Shown here in pieces: positions 35,419 through 45,347 of a stretch of DNA of 64,000 nt. The DNA is taken from contig JASJJC010000015.1 in the NCBI GenBank assembly GCA_037624485.1, forward strand, positions 1-64,000, given 5' to 3'. Both the position numbers and the translations under genes were made by a program. The notes under the pieces are model-generated. The model made no database searches and had not been told where the DNA came from. It saw only the letters and a program-made list of their open reading frames with translations. The stretch is from JAFMKE01 sp037624485 (lineage in GTDB: Bacteria > Bacteroidota > Bacteroidia > Chitinophagales > UBA8649). Position 1 is the stretch's first letter. Each line of letters starts with the position of its first letter.

Positions 35419-38400
35419 ATGCAGAAAAATTATTTTTTAGTACTCATGTTTTCCTTGCTTTCCTTAGGCTTATTTGCCCAGAGTGGAGAGATTAGTGGTA
35501 AGATTACGGATGAGAATGGCGAGGGTGTCCCATTTGCATCGGTTGCAATTGTTGAAAATGGTTCGCCGACAGGAGTTGGCGCTACTACCGATTTCGATGG
35601 GTTTTATTCAGTTAAACCCTTAAGTCCCGGAAAGTACGATGTGCAGTTTTCCAATATAGGATACACGACCATTCGTGAAGTAGGGGTTGTGGTTAAGAAT
35701 GACCAGACCACTTATATGGACAAAAAACTATCGCCTTCAGAACAAATAATTGAAGAAGTTGTCGTGATCCAATATAAGGTGCCATTAATCGATGCTGGTG
35801 AAACCTCATCTAAAAATACAGTTACTGCAGAGGATATTGCTGATTTGCCTACAAGAAATATTCAGAATATTGCCTCAACCACAGCCGGTGTTCAGCAATC
35901 AGATAAAGGTGGTGGAATTAATATTAGAGGGGGTAGAGGTGATGCTATTGTTTATTATGTAGATGGAATACGTGTGAGTGGTAACGTGAATCTTCCTGTT
36001 TCTGCTATTGAGCAAATAGATATTATTACTGGTGGGGTATCCGCTAAGTTTGGTAATTCAACTTCAGGAGTAATTAATATTTCTACGAAAGGAGGAGCTA
36101 AGAAACTTACAGGTGGAGTTGAAGTTCAGTCATCTTTGGATAGATGGAGGTTTGATCTTGTGAATGTTAATTTATCTGGTCCCTTAGTGAAAAACGCTGC
36201 CGGTCAAACGGTTGTTGGTTACTCGTTGAATGGAGAATACCAAAGACAAAAAGATTCAAGACCTGCTGCTGTAGATATGTATAAAGTGAAAGATGATTTA
36301 TTTACAAGTCTTCAAGAAACTCCATTAGCACTTAATGAAGAAGGGAACTTAATCGTAAGATCGGAGCAACTGACATTTGATTCTTTAGAAGTAAACAACA
36401 TTAAAAGAAATACAGTTGACAATCAAGCAAGGTTTAACGGAAAGTTAGATTTTAGACTAGGAAATGGCAAATATTTAGCTATTGGGGGGAATATGGATTA
36501 CAAATATTACCATAGATGGATCGAGCAATACTCTTTATTGAACTTTGAAAACAACCCATTATATATTGAGCAGAATTACAAAACATTCATTCGATTCACG
36601 CAAAACTTCAATAAAAATCTAGAGGAAGGACAAAGACAAGGAGCTATTCAAAATGCTTTTTATCAATTACAGTTTGATTTCGAGAAATATAAAAGAGAGT
36701 ATGAAGATGATAGTCATGGTGACGATTATTGGGCATATGGATATATTGGAAAGTTTGACGTAGAAAGAGCGCCAGTTTTCTCACCAAATGCGGATGAAGA
36801 ATTTTGGGAATTGAGCAACTATTCGGATACAGCTGTGTATTTTACTCCAAGTGATGTTAATCAACAGGGAGCGAATTTCACTTCTGCTTATTATGATTTA
36901 TTAGGTACTCCGGGTGCAAATGGACAGAATTACGTAGCTGGAGGTATTGCTGATTTGCAAGCCACTCAATCACTAGTAAATGGAGAAAGAGCTGAAATAC
37001 CTTACAATATTTGGTATAACACAGGTCGCCAATATAATGGAACTGGAACTGATAATGATGACGAGAAATATAGATTTCAAATCAACTCAGGTTTTGATAT
37101 TTTGAAGCCAGGTGCTGAAAGTAGAAACAAGCATTCACTTACTTTTGGGGTGGAGTACGAACATAGAGTGATGAGAAAATATTCAGTTTCTCCACTTTCT
37201 TTATGGGATGCTGCAAATGCCAATGTGAATAATCACTTAGAATTTGATACAGACAATCCTTTTTTCTACAACAATGGGGTACTTACGCCTGTTGCAGGAG
37301 CGCCAATTTACTTCAGTGATTCGATATTCTATGAATATGAAAGTGTACCTTTTAATGAAGATGGAGATCGAGTTCAATCGTATTTTGATGAAAATTTCAG
37401 GGCAGCAAATGGTGTTGCTGATAATGAGTTTATTAATGTATCTAGTTTTCCTTTAGAAGCTTTTGATATTAACCACTTTAGTTCTGATGAGCTAATCGGT
37501 GTTTTGTACAATGGAACTACACCGGTTGGACGAAGTTACCGAGGTTATGATGTATATGGAAACAGAACATCAGGAAATGTAAGTTTTGAAGACTTCTGGA
37601 ATAAAACAGATGAAAATGGAGTAAAAACAAGACCTGTCGCACCGTTTACACCAATATATGCTGCTGGTTACATCGAGGATAAGTTTCAACTGAAGGATCT
37701 TACTTTTAGACTAGGCTTCAGAGTGGATAGGTTTGATGCAAATCAAAAGGTCTTACAAGACCCTTATTCTGTTTTTGGTTCATTGACCGCTTCAGAGTTT
37801 GGATTGGATAACAAACCGGCTAACATTGGCGATGACTATGCTGTTTACACAAGTGATGGAACCACAGGCGGTTCAATTGTCGGATATCGAGATGGCAACA
37901 CTTTTTATGACAGTGAAGGTGTGCAAGTAAGAAACTATAACTCTTTAGGTTCTAGTCAAGCTGTACCGGTTAAGTCTGAGGAGCAAGGAGACAATACAAG
38001 AGACGAAGATTATCGTTTAGACTTAGCATTTGAAGATTACAAAGCTGCCTATGTTTTTATGCCGCGTTTGCAGTTTTCATTTAATATAACGGATAATGCG
38101 TTATTCTTTGCTCACTATGATGTTCTTTCTCAAACACCTCAGTCGAGAATAAGTGGAGGATTTATAGTGAATAGATCAATAGGAAGCCCTATGGATTATT
38201 ACTTCTTCGATCAAATAGGAGGAAGTACAATTAATAATCCAAATCTAAAACCAGAAACTACTGTAGATTTTCAATTAGGATTCAAGCAAAAAGTTTCAGC
38301 ATCTTCAGCAATTACATTCACTGCCTATTATAAAGAGTTTAAGGACCAGATACAGGTAAGACGGTTGGATGGAGTGAATGGCGCTCAAGGTAATCTTTAC

Positions 38401-39159
38401 TACACATTTGATAACATTGATTTTGGTAATACTAAAGGCTTCGAATTCGGATATGACTTAAGAAGAACTAAAAATATTAGAATTACAGCTAACTACACCT
38501 TGCAGTTCGCTGAAGGAACAGGTAGTGATGATGGAACGCAGTTGCAAGTGGTAAGGAACTCTGGAACAAACTTCCGTTCAGTGAATCCTTTGGATTTTGA
38601 TTCTCGTCACTCGATGAATGTCTCTTTTGACTACAGATTCAGCGATGGAAAAGAATACACCGGTCCTGTCACTAAAAAAGGGAAGCAAATCCTTTCAAAC
38701 TTTGGTGTGAATGTTCTTGCTCAAGCTCGTTCAGGTACACCTTATACAAGGCAAGAGAATCCAACAGCTGATGGGCTTGTTACGGGATCAAGAAAAACAA
38801 CTCTAGGATATATTAATGGATCAAGAATTGGTTGGAATTTTAGAGCAGATTTAAAAATTAGTAAATCATTCACGCTTGAGTTGTCTAAAAGCAATGAAGA
38901 CAAACCTGGGAAGAAACTATACTTTGATCTATATCTATGGATTGATAATATTATCGGAACAGCAAATGTATTGAACGTATACCGATATACAGGCTCAGCT
39001 GGCGATGATGGATGGTTAGACAGTTCACTTGGCCAATTAGCTACGGATGCGGCTGTCTCCCCAACTTCATACAGAGATTTATATAACGCAACGATTAATT
39101 CACCGAGTAACTACACCGCTCCAAGAAGAATTTACTTGGGAGCATCGGTTAACTTTTAA
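35419..39159 (+). CDS. TonB-dependent outer-membrane receptor with carboxypeptidase-regulatory-like domain
   Basis: The 1246-residue protein has a signal peptide (1-21), an Ig-like carboxypeptidase-regulatory domain (about 22-100: GEISGKITDENGEGVPFASV), a plug (about 130-225: INIRGGRGDAIVYYVDGIRVSG) and a 22-strand barrel ending in YLGASVNF with a C-terminal Phe. Such receptors take up nutrients or export/surface-expose partners using TonB energy. It lacks a SusD partner, unlike most polysaccharide receptors. Instead it is followed 19 bases later by a 1360-residue exported protein and then a PorV-OmpA fusion. Long inserts between barrel strands suggest large outer loops. Confidence 0.9.
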   Translation: MQKNYFLVLMFSLLSLGLFAQSGEISGKITDENGEGVPFASVAIVENGSPTGVGATTDFDGFYSVKPLSPGKYDVQFSNIGYTTIREVGVVVKNDQTTYMDKKLSPSEQIIEEVVVIQYKVPLIDAGETSSKNTVTAEDIADLPTRNIQNIASTTAGVQQSDKGGGINIRGGRGDAIVYYVDGIRVSGNVNLPVSAIEQIDIITGGVSAKFGNSTSGVINISTKGGAKKLTGGVEVQSSLDRWRFDLVNVNLSGPLVKNAAGQTVVGYSLNGEYQRQKDSRPAAVDMYKVKDDLFTSLQETPLALNEEGNLIVRSEQLTFDSLEVNNIKRNTVDNQARFNGKLDFRLGNGKYLAIGGNMDYKYYHRWIEQYSLLNFENNPLYIEQNYKTFIRFTQNFNKNLEEGQRQGAIQNAFYQLQFDFEKYKREYEDDSHGDDYWAYGYIGKFDVERAPVFSPNADEEFWELSNYSDTAVYFTPSDVNQQGANFTSAYYDLLGTPGANGQNYVAGGIADLQATQSLVNGERAEIPYNIWYNTGRQYNGTGTDNDDEKYRFQINSGFDILKPGAESRNKHSLTFGVEYEHRVMRKYSVSPLSLWDAANANVNNHLEFDTDNPFFYNNGVLTPVAGAPIYFSDSIFYEYESVPFNEDGDRVQSYFDENFRAANGVADNEFINVSSFPLEAFDINHFSSDELIGVLYNGTTPVGRSYRGYDVYGNRTSGNVSFEDFWNKTDENGVKTRPVAPFTPIYAAGYIEDKFQLKDLTFRLGFRVDRFDANQKVLQDPYSVFGSLTASEFGLDNKPANIGDDYAVYTSDGTTGGSIVGYRDGNTFYDSEGVQVRNYNSLGSSQAVPVKSEEQGDNTRDEDYRLDLAFEDYKAAYVFMPRLQFSFNITDNALFFAHYDVLSQTPQSRISGGFIVNRSIGSPMDYYFFDQIGGSTINNPNLKPETTVDFQLGFKQKVSASSAITFTAYYKEFKDQIQVRRLDGVNGAQGNLYYTFDNIDFGNTKGFEFGYDLRRTKNIRITANYTLQFAEGTGSDDGTQLQVVRNSGTNFRSVNPLDFDSRHSMNVSFDYRFSDGKEYTGPVTKKGKQILSNFGVNVLAQARSGTPYTRQENPTADGLVTGSRKTTLGYINGSRIGWNFRADLKISKSFTLELSKSNEDKPGKKLYFDLYLWIDNIIGTANVLNVYRYTGSAGDDGWLDSSLGQLATDAAVSPTSYRDLYNATINSPSNYTAPRRIYLGASVNF

Positions 39160-39178
39160 TATTTAAGAAGATAAAGAC

Positions 39179-42100
39179 ATGAGAAAATTAGTGTATTTAG
39201 TTTTAGTATTAAGCATAGCAAACTTTGCTAGTGCAGAAAAACATATTGTTGGAAATAGCTCGAACAATAGTTCAAACGGTGGAGGTAAAACAGGTGTGTT
39301 TGATTGTTCTCCCTCAACTTCTCAAATTGATTTAGATATCAATAATGTGAGAGCAAGAATTCTAGGTGGTGGAGATTTTTGGTGGGATGGTGTTGAAACA
39401 GCCAAATATGAAATTCCAAAAGTAGATCCTGCTTCTGGAGCAACTCCAATCAATGCCTTGTTTGCCGGAGCTTTGTGGTTTACTGGTTTAGATAATGGGG
39501 GAAACCTACAGTGTGCTGCGCAAACTTACAGAAACCAAGGACATGACTTTTTTACAGGTCCATTATATGGCAACTTCGGAGAAGTTTCATTTGATGAATG
39601 TGCAGCATTTGATGAACATTTTAAGGTTTATGGTTCAGATATAAACAGAATGAGAGGACTTTTTACTGGTGGTAATACGGTGACTAAATCTGATATTCTG
39701 GCATTGAAAGATCAAGGTGATCCAAATAGTGATCCCTTGCAAATTTTAAGATGGCCGGGTAAAGGAAATCCATATTATTTGGAGAATGAAACAGATAAAT
39801 ATTACAACGAAGGTTCTTTAGCGCCGTTTTTTGACGTTGATGGAAATGACATTTATGATCCTACAAAAGGTGATTTCCCTATTATTGGTGTTTCCGATAA
39901 TGGTGTTTTGACTGAAAATTTCGCAGATCAAATGATTTTCTGGGTAATTAACGACAATGGAAATATTCATGGTCGTACCGGAGGTACTCCAATGGGAGTT
40001 CAAGTAAATTGCTTAGCATTTGCTTATCAAACTGCAGATGCCTTAAATGATATGACTTTCTATACGTTTGAGATAATTAAAAAATCACCAAATCCATTGT
40101 TTGAGACCTATATGGGAGTTTTTGTAGATCCGGATATGGGGGATTACTCTGATGATATGGTTGGTTGTGATACAACTCGTGAAATGGGATATATTTATAA
40201 CCAAAATGCAGTTGATTTGCAGTATGGCGCTAATCCACCCATTTTAGGTATCGATTATTTTGAAGGACCTTTGGATGATAATGGAAACCAGTTAGGTTTA
40301 TCTTCTTTTGTTTTCTTTATCAATAGTGGACCAACAATACAGCAAGATCCTGATGATGCTCCAGAATTTAGGAATTTCCAAACTGGAAAATGGAAAGATG
40401 GTTCGCCAATTACTTTCGGTGGAAATGGTGTAGGTGGACCTACCCCTACTAATTATTGTCTTTCAGGAAATCCAAACAATCCTGCTGAATGGTCAATCGC
40501 TCAAACAGCTCAATTAACTGGCGATGATTACAGATTTGTTCAAAATTCAGGACCCTTTACATTGCAGCCAGGTGATCCTCAGAGGATTTCTATAGGTGCT
40601 CTCACAGTATTTCCCGATAATTATGATGGAACACCTGATATAGAAAAAGAACTAGGAATAGCGGATGATTTAGCACAAAACTTGTTTGATAATAATTTTG
40701 ATATCATTGATGGTCCAGATGCTCCAAGTTTAGCTATTCGTGAATTGCCAAACGAATTAGTAATTAACTTGCTCAACGAGCCGAGTTCAAACAATTTTGG
40801 AGAATCTTATAATGAGCCGCATGCCTTGCCTGATAATGGAAGTGTAGGGAATGACTCTTTATATAGATTTCAGGGATATTTGGTATATCAATTGAAAACT
40901 GACAAGGTTACCGCTCAGGATTTAGACGATGACGGTCAGGCTAAATTGATTTTTCAAGCGGATTTGAAAGATGATTTATCCGATATATATGATTATTCAG
41001 ATAATGGAGTTGGATCCTACAATGCGAATCTAAAAGTGTCTGGCGTAAATGATGGAATATCTAGAAACTTGATTATCACTGAAGATGCATTCGCAACGGG
41101 TGAAAAATTCCTAGTAAACAATAAAAAATACTATTTTGCAGCGGTTGCATATGCTACTACCGAGTATAATCCTTTTCCTATTATTCCAACCTTACCTGAA
41201 TTAGAAATATTTAAGCAAGGTAGAGGGAACTTTAAAATTTATTCTGCGATTCCTCATCAAATTGATTCACGTAATGGAGGTACAATTCTTCAAGCCGAAG
41301 CAGGAGATGCCTTGTCAGTGTTTAGATATGAGGGTGAAGGAAATGGAGGTGTTGCCATTCGGTTATCAGAAGCAAGTGAGCAAGCTATTCTAGAGCCACC
41401 ATTTTACTTTGAAGATATTATTGAGTACCAGTTAGGCTTTGATCCAATCAAAGCAAAAGTAATAGATCCTCTAAAATTGCAAGAAGTACAATTTGAATTG
41501 GTATTTGAATCTTACGAGTTATCAGTAGATACAATTATCGGTGCAGATACGACTTTCACTTATACCTCTTCTACTAGTTTTGCTGATAGTAGTTATTGGA
41601 AGATATATGTAAGGAATAATCAAGGAACTCCAATTGACACTATTTTTGCTGAGAGGAGTTTTGATAGACAATACGAACAGGTGATATCGGAATACGGAAT
41701 TTCTGTAAATGTTAATCTTCCTGCTCCTGGTAATATTAATTTAAGAAATGGCGTGGGCGTTTATTCACCAATTTCTAGTTTACTTACTTTTGAAGATCCT
41801 ACAAAAAAATGGTTGAGTAATATAAAGGATGAAGGCTTCCCAACACCGACTAACTGGATAAGAGATGGTTCAGGTATAGGTTCTACTTTTCCTGGTATTT
41901 TCGATTCTCATCAATATGATGAATTGACGGGAGGTTTAGATACGGTTTTTTATGACCCATCTACATCCACTACTCCATCTTTGTATGGTACTAGTTTGTT
42001 GGATGGCTCTATAGCTCCATATTGCTTGGCTTCTAATTATGCTAACCCAAGTGTTGGAAATCCTCCAGTGGTTGCAGAAGGTCGACCTGAGTACTTATTT

Positions 42101-43261
42101 GGTCCAGCCTTCCGTTGGGATGTCTGGGATGTTTCAGGCATTACTAATGAAGTGAGAAATCCTGTAAATACATTGGATGAGTTGAGAAGTGTTACTATAG
42201 TATTCTCAAATAATCCAGCTGAGTGGTCAGATTGTGTTGTTTTTGAAACTGGAGATCGAGTAGATTTCACTAGTCAAAATGTACCTAAAGGTATGTTGCG
42301 TGCCGATAATGCCTCTGGTCCATCCATTGGTAAATTTCCAGGCTATGCGATAAACTTAGAAACTGGAGAGCGTTTAAATATAGCGTTTGGAGAATCTTCT
42401 GAATTAGCAGCCTACAGAGGTGCTGATCAACTATGGAATCCTACAAACGATGTTGAAGATGCGAATACGCCAGTTCCAGGTTTGGATGCTTCTTACAAAA
42501 ATCCAATTTGGGGAGGTAAGCATTATGTATACGTGTTTAATACAAGATATGATAACGGTGCAGCGGTTTACAATGCCTTGACTTCAAATTCGATTAACAC
42601 TGCTCCAAATCAACAAATCCCATCGGCTATAGCAGATGTGTATGAAGATATAATGTATACTTTCATTCCTTTGGTAAATGAAGAATATACATTTATTAAC
42701 CCAACTGATATTCCTACTAAAGCAAGAATTGATATTAATGTTGATAGGTCTTTCACTTCTTTTGCAACATCAGAAACATCTACACCAGAAGGGAATGCAA
42801 GTTTACCGCGATATAGATTTAGTACTGAAGGTTTATCTCCTTTAGAAAACCAAGCGGAATTGGCAGAGTCTGTGTTAAGTAATATCCGAGTAGTACCTAA
42901 TCCTTATTACGCATTTTCAACCTATGAGGAAAATCAAGTAGATAGTGAAGTGAAAATTATCGGATTGCCAGATAGATGTATTGTTAGCATATTTACCTTG
43001 GATGGTAAATTGGTTCGACAATTTGATAGAGCAGTAGGTGCTTCATCAAGTACATCTTCAAACCGTCAAGAATTATCAGATGGTCAACCAACTAACTCTG
43101 GAATTAACTTGGATAACTCAATCTCTTGGGATTTGAATAATACGCAGAGAATTCCAATTGGAAGTGGGTCGTATATTATTCATATCGATGCTTTTGAGTT
43201 AGGTGAGGAGGTAGTTAAAGCTGCCGTATTCATGCGACCAACAGATGTAAGTAACTTCTAA
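39179..43261 (+). CDS. 1360-residue exported protein with PNPY-type C-terminal Ig-like domain
   Basis: The product has a signal peptide (1-19, ending NFASA) and a very large Asp/Asn/Gly-rich body of beta-type sequence. It includes WW-rich and acidic stretches such as DLDDDGQAK that may bind calcium. The last 126 residues (1235-1360) start NIRVVPNPYYAFSTYE, continue VSIFTLDGKLVRQFD and end GSGSYIIHI...VVKAAVFMRP. This resembles a T9SS C-terminal domain but lacks the usual final GLYLVKI-K-KLVK ending. I do not recognise the rest. It sits between a TonB receptor and a PorV-like gene, so it is probably their secreted or surface partner. Confidence 0.75.
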   Translation: MRKLVYLVLVLSIANFASAEKHIVGNSSNNSSNGGGKTGVFDCSPSTSQIDLDINNVRARILGGGDFWWDGVETAKYEIPKVDPASGATPINALFAGALWFTGLDNGGNLQCAAQTYRNQGHDFFTGPLYGNFGEVSFDECAAFDEHFKVYGSDINRMRGLFTGGNTVTKSDILALKDQGDPNSDPLQILRWPGKGNPYYLENETDKYYNEGSLAPFFDVDGNDIYDPTKGDFPIIGVSDNGVLTENFADQMIFWVINDNGNIHGRTGGTPMGVQVNCLAFAYQTADALNDMTFYTFEIIKKSPNPLFETYMGVFVDPDMGDYSDDMVGCDTTREMGYIYNQNAVDLQYGANPPILGIDYFEGPLDDNGNQLGLSSFVFFINSGPTIQQDPDDAPEFRNFQTGKWKDGSPITFGGNGVGGPTPTNYCLSGNPNNPAEWSIAQTAQLTGDDYRFVQNSGPFTLQPGDPQRISIGALTVFPDNYDGTPDIEKELGIADDLAQNLFDNNFDIIDGPDAPSLAIRELPNELVINLLNEPSSNNFGESYNEPHALPDNGSVGNDSLYRFQGYLVYQLKTDKVTAQDLDDDGQAKLIFQADLKDDLSDIYDYSDNGVGSYNANLKVSGVNDGISRNLIITEDAFATGEKFLVNNKKYYFAAVAYATTEYNPFPIIPTLPELEIFKQGRGNFKIYSAIPHQIDSRNGGTILQAEAGDALSVFRYEGEGNGGVAIRLSEASEQAILEPPFYFEDIIEYQLGFDPIKAKVIDPLKLQEVQFELVFESYELSVDTIIGADTTFTYTSSTSFADSSYWKIYVRNNQGTPIDTIFAERSFDRQYEQVISEYGISVNVNLPAPGNINLRNGVGVYSPISSLLTFEDPTKKWLSNIKDEGFPTPTNWIRDGSGIGSTFPGIFDSHQYDELTGGLDTVFYDPSTSTTPSLYGTSLLDGSIAPYCLASNYANPSVGNPPVVAEGRPEYLFGPAFRWDVWDVSGITNEVRNPVNTLDELRSVTIVFSNNPAEWSDCVVFETGDRVDFTSQNVPKGMLRADNASGPSIGKFPGYAINLETGERLNIAFGESSELAAYRGADQLWNPTNDVEDANTPVPGLDASYKNPIWGGKHYVYVFNTRYDNGAAVYNALTSNSINTAPNQQIPSAIADVYEDIMYTFIPLVNEEYTFINPTDIPTKARIDINVDRSFTSFATSETSTPEGNASLPRYRFSTEGLSPLENQAELAESVLSNIRVVPNPYYAFSTYEENQVDSEVKIIGLPDRCIVSIFTLDGKLVRQFDRAVGASSSTSSNRQELSDGQPTNSGINLDNSISWDLNNTQRIPIGSGSYIIHIDAFELGEEVVKAAVFMRPTDVSNF

Positions 43262-43290
43262 ATAGATTTAAACTTTTTTAAAATAGTAAT

Positions 43291-44799
43291 ATGAAAAGAT
43301 TTTTAATTGTAGTATTAGCTTTAATTTCTACTAATGTTTTTGCAGGAAACCCTGACCGTATTGGAGAAAATGGCGCATACCAATTGCTGATAAATGGATG
43401 GCCACGATCTACTGGATTCTGGGATATGTATACAGCTAGAATTACAGGAGTAGAATCCATGCGTTTGAATCCTGCAGGATTAGCTCACGTAAGAAAAATG
43501 GATGTTGTTCTTGCTCAAACGCTTTGGTTTCAAGGATCTCAAACTCAGGTTACTCAAGCAGGTTTCGCGGGTAAACTTGGTGATGATAATGTTATAGGTT
43601 TGGAACTAATGTCACTAAATACCGGTGACTTCTTTAGAACTACAGAGTCAAATCCAGACCCCAATAATGGTCTGGGAACATTTAAACCAAGATATTTGAA
43701 TTTGGGTGTAACTTTTGCTCGTACGTTTTCTAATAGAATCTATGGTGGGGCAACTATCCGTTTGATTTCGGAAAGTATAGAAAATATTCGTTCTATGGGA
43801 TTTGCACTAGATGCAGGTTTGCAATATATTCTTGGTAAAAAAGAAAATTTGCGCTTCGGAGTAAGTATCAGAAACCTAGGGACGCCAATGAAATATAGTG
43901 GTGACGGTTTTACTTTTCGAGGTGTTAGAGGTGGAAATGAATTTGATGGGACACAGTCAGCAGTAACACAGAAATACGAATTACCTGCCCAGTTAACTAT
44001 TGGTGCATCTTATGATTTCTGGATTGGACCTGATTTTAAATGTGCAGGTGCTTATAATTTACATCGTCTTACGCTAACCGGTCAGTTTACTTCAAACACT
44101 TATGGTAAAGATAATTTTGGTGGAGGTGCTGAGTATTCTTTCAAGGAAGTGTTTATGGTAAGAGGTGGTTATCGTTATGAGTCAGGTCTACTGAAACCTG
44201 ATGAAAGAACGAGTGCTTATACAGGTATTTCTGCAGGCATGTCTATTGAAGTCCCTTTTAAAGAAAATGGTCCATCAATGGGTATTGATTATTCCTACAG
44301 AACTTCTGATCCTTTTGGAGGAACGCATAGTATTGGCCTTCGTTTTGCATTAGGGGAAGGAGATGATCCTTGCGGTGATGAAGAAGGTGGTAAGGATGCG
44401 ATGGATTCTGAGAAAAAGAAGAAAGGAAAATCGGTTAAGCTTTCAAAAAGTGAAACAGCCTTGATAGAATCAGTAGCAGCTTCAATTAATTTTGAAACAG
44501 GAAGTGATGATCTAACTGAGGCGTCTAAAGCCGTATTGAATCAATTAGCTGAATTAATGAAGGATAAAGAAAAAGCATTTTTAAACATTGCCGCTTACAC
44601 GGACAACGTAGGTAATGATGATGATAATTTGCAATTATCTAGAGAAAGAGCTTTTGCTGTTAAAACATACCTTAAGGGAAAAGGTATAGATAGCGATAGA
44701 ATGAAGGCAAAGGGTCTTGGTGAAGCTGATCCAATAGCGGTTAATGATACAGAAGAGGGTAGAGCTCAAAATAGAAGAGTAGAGCTTTCTATTAATTAA
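43291..44799 (+). CDS. PorV-like outer-membrane barrel fused to OmpA peptidoglycan-binding domain
   Basis: The 502-residue protein has a signal peptide (1-19) and a FadL/PorV-type beta barrel (about 20-355). That barrel has the PorV/PorQ hallmark GVESMRLNPAGLAHV (53-67). After a charged linker (DDPCGDEEGGKDAMDSEKKK) an OmpA-C domain spans 395-502. It carries Asp438 (YTDNVG) and Arg453, spaced as the peptidoglycan diaminopimelate-binding Asp271/Arg286 pair of OmpA. PorV shuttles T9SS cargo from the translocon; an OmpA tail would fix the barrel to the cell wall. It is the last gene of the operon, 29 bases after the 1360-residue protein, and is followed by a strong terminator. Confidence 0.82.
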   Translation: MKRFLIVVLALISTNVFAGNPDRIGENGAYQLLINGWPRSTGFWDMYTARITGVESMRLNPAGLAHVRKMDVVLAQTLWFQGSQTQVTQAGFAGKLGDDNVIGLELMSLNTGDFFRTTESNPDPNNGLGTFKPRYLNLGVTFARTFSNRIYGGATIRLISESIENIRSMGFALDAGLQYILGKKENLRFGVSIRNLGTPMKYSGDGFTFRGVRGGNEFDGTQSAVTQKYELPAQLTIGASYDFWIGPDFKCAGAYNLHRLTLTGQFTSNTYGKDNFGGGAEYSFKEVFMVRGGYRYESGLLKPDERTSAYTGISAGMSIEVPFKENGPSMGIDYSYRTSDPFGGTHSIGLRFALGEGDDPCGDEEGGKDAMDSEKKKKGKSVKLSKSETALIESVAASINFETGSDDLTEASKAVLNQLAELMKDKEKAFLNIAAYTDNVGNDDDNLQLSRERAFAVKTYLKGKGIDSDRMKAKGLGEADPIAVNDTEEGRAQNRRVELSIN

Positions 44800-44827
44800 T
44801 AAAATATTAATTTTACAAACTGAAAAG

Positions 44828-44860
44828 CGTTTCTACCTCGGGTAGAAACGTTTTTGTTTT
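44828..44860 (+). terminator. strong terminator of the TonB receptor operon
   Basis: A perfect 10-pair stem CGTTTCTACC (44828-44837) with GGTAGAAACG (44841-44850), a TCG loop and a run of TTTTTGTTTTTT. It closes the three-gene unit that starts at 35419. Confidence 0.92.
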
Positions 44861-44876
44861 TTAAATTACTTGCACT

Positions 44877-45347
44877 ATGAGTTACATATATTTGTCAAAA
44901 GAAGGTTTCGAGAAGCTAAAAGCTGAGTTACATATTTTAAAAACTAAAGGAAGATCTGAAGCAGCTCAAGCAATAGCTGAGGCAAGAGAGAAAGGGGATT
45001 TATCGGAGAATGCAGAATATGATGCAGCTAAAGAGGCTCAAGGTTTGTTGGAGAAGAAAATAGCTGAGTTAAATGATTCATTCTCTAGAGCTCGAATTTT
45101 AGATAAGTCACAATTGGATACTTCTAAGGTTGTTTTAATGAGTAAGGTGAAAGTGCGTAATGTGAAAATGAATAAAGAGTTTTCTTATCAAATAGTGGCT
45201 GGGCCTGAAGCAGATTTGTCACTAAATAAGATATCTGTGGACTCACCAATAGGCAGTGGCTTACTTGGGAAGAAGGAAGGAGATGTAGCCAATATTCAAG
45301 TTCCCGCAGGAAGTGTTGAGTTTGAAATAATCTCAATCAGTTTCTAA
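44877..45347 (+). CDS. greA: transcription elongation factor GreA
   Basis: GreA rescues backtracked RNA polymerase. The 156-residue protein has the N-terminal coiled coil with the acidic tip GDLSENAEYDAAKEAQ (Asp and Glu) and a C-terminal FKBP-like domain. It ends 0 bases before the HIT gene (stop directly followed by ATG), a likely two-gene operon. Confidence 0.95.
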   Translation: MSYIYLSKEGFEKLKAELHILKTKGRSEAAQAIAEAREKGDLSENAEYDAAKEAQGLLEKKIAELNDSFSRARILDKSQLDTSKVVLMSKVKVRNVKMNKEFSYQIVAGPEADLSLNKISVDSPIGSGLLGKKEGDVANIQVPAGSVEFEIISISF

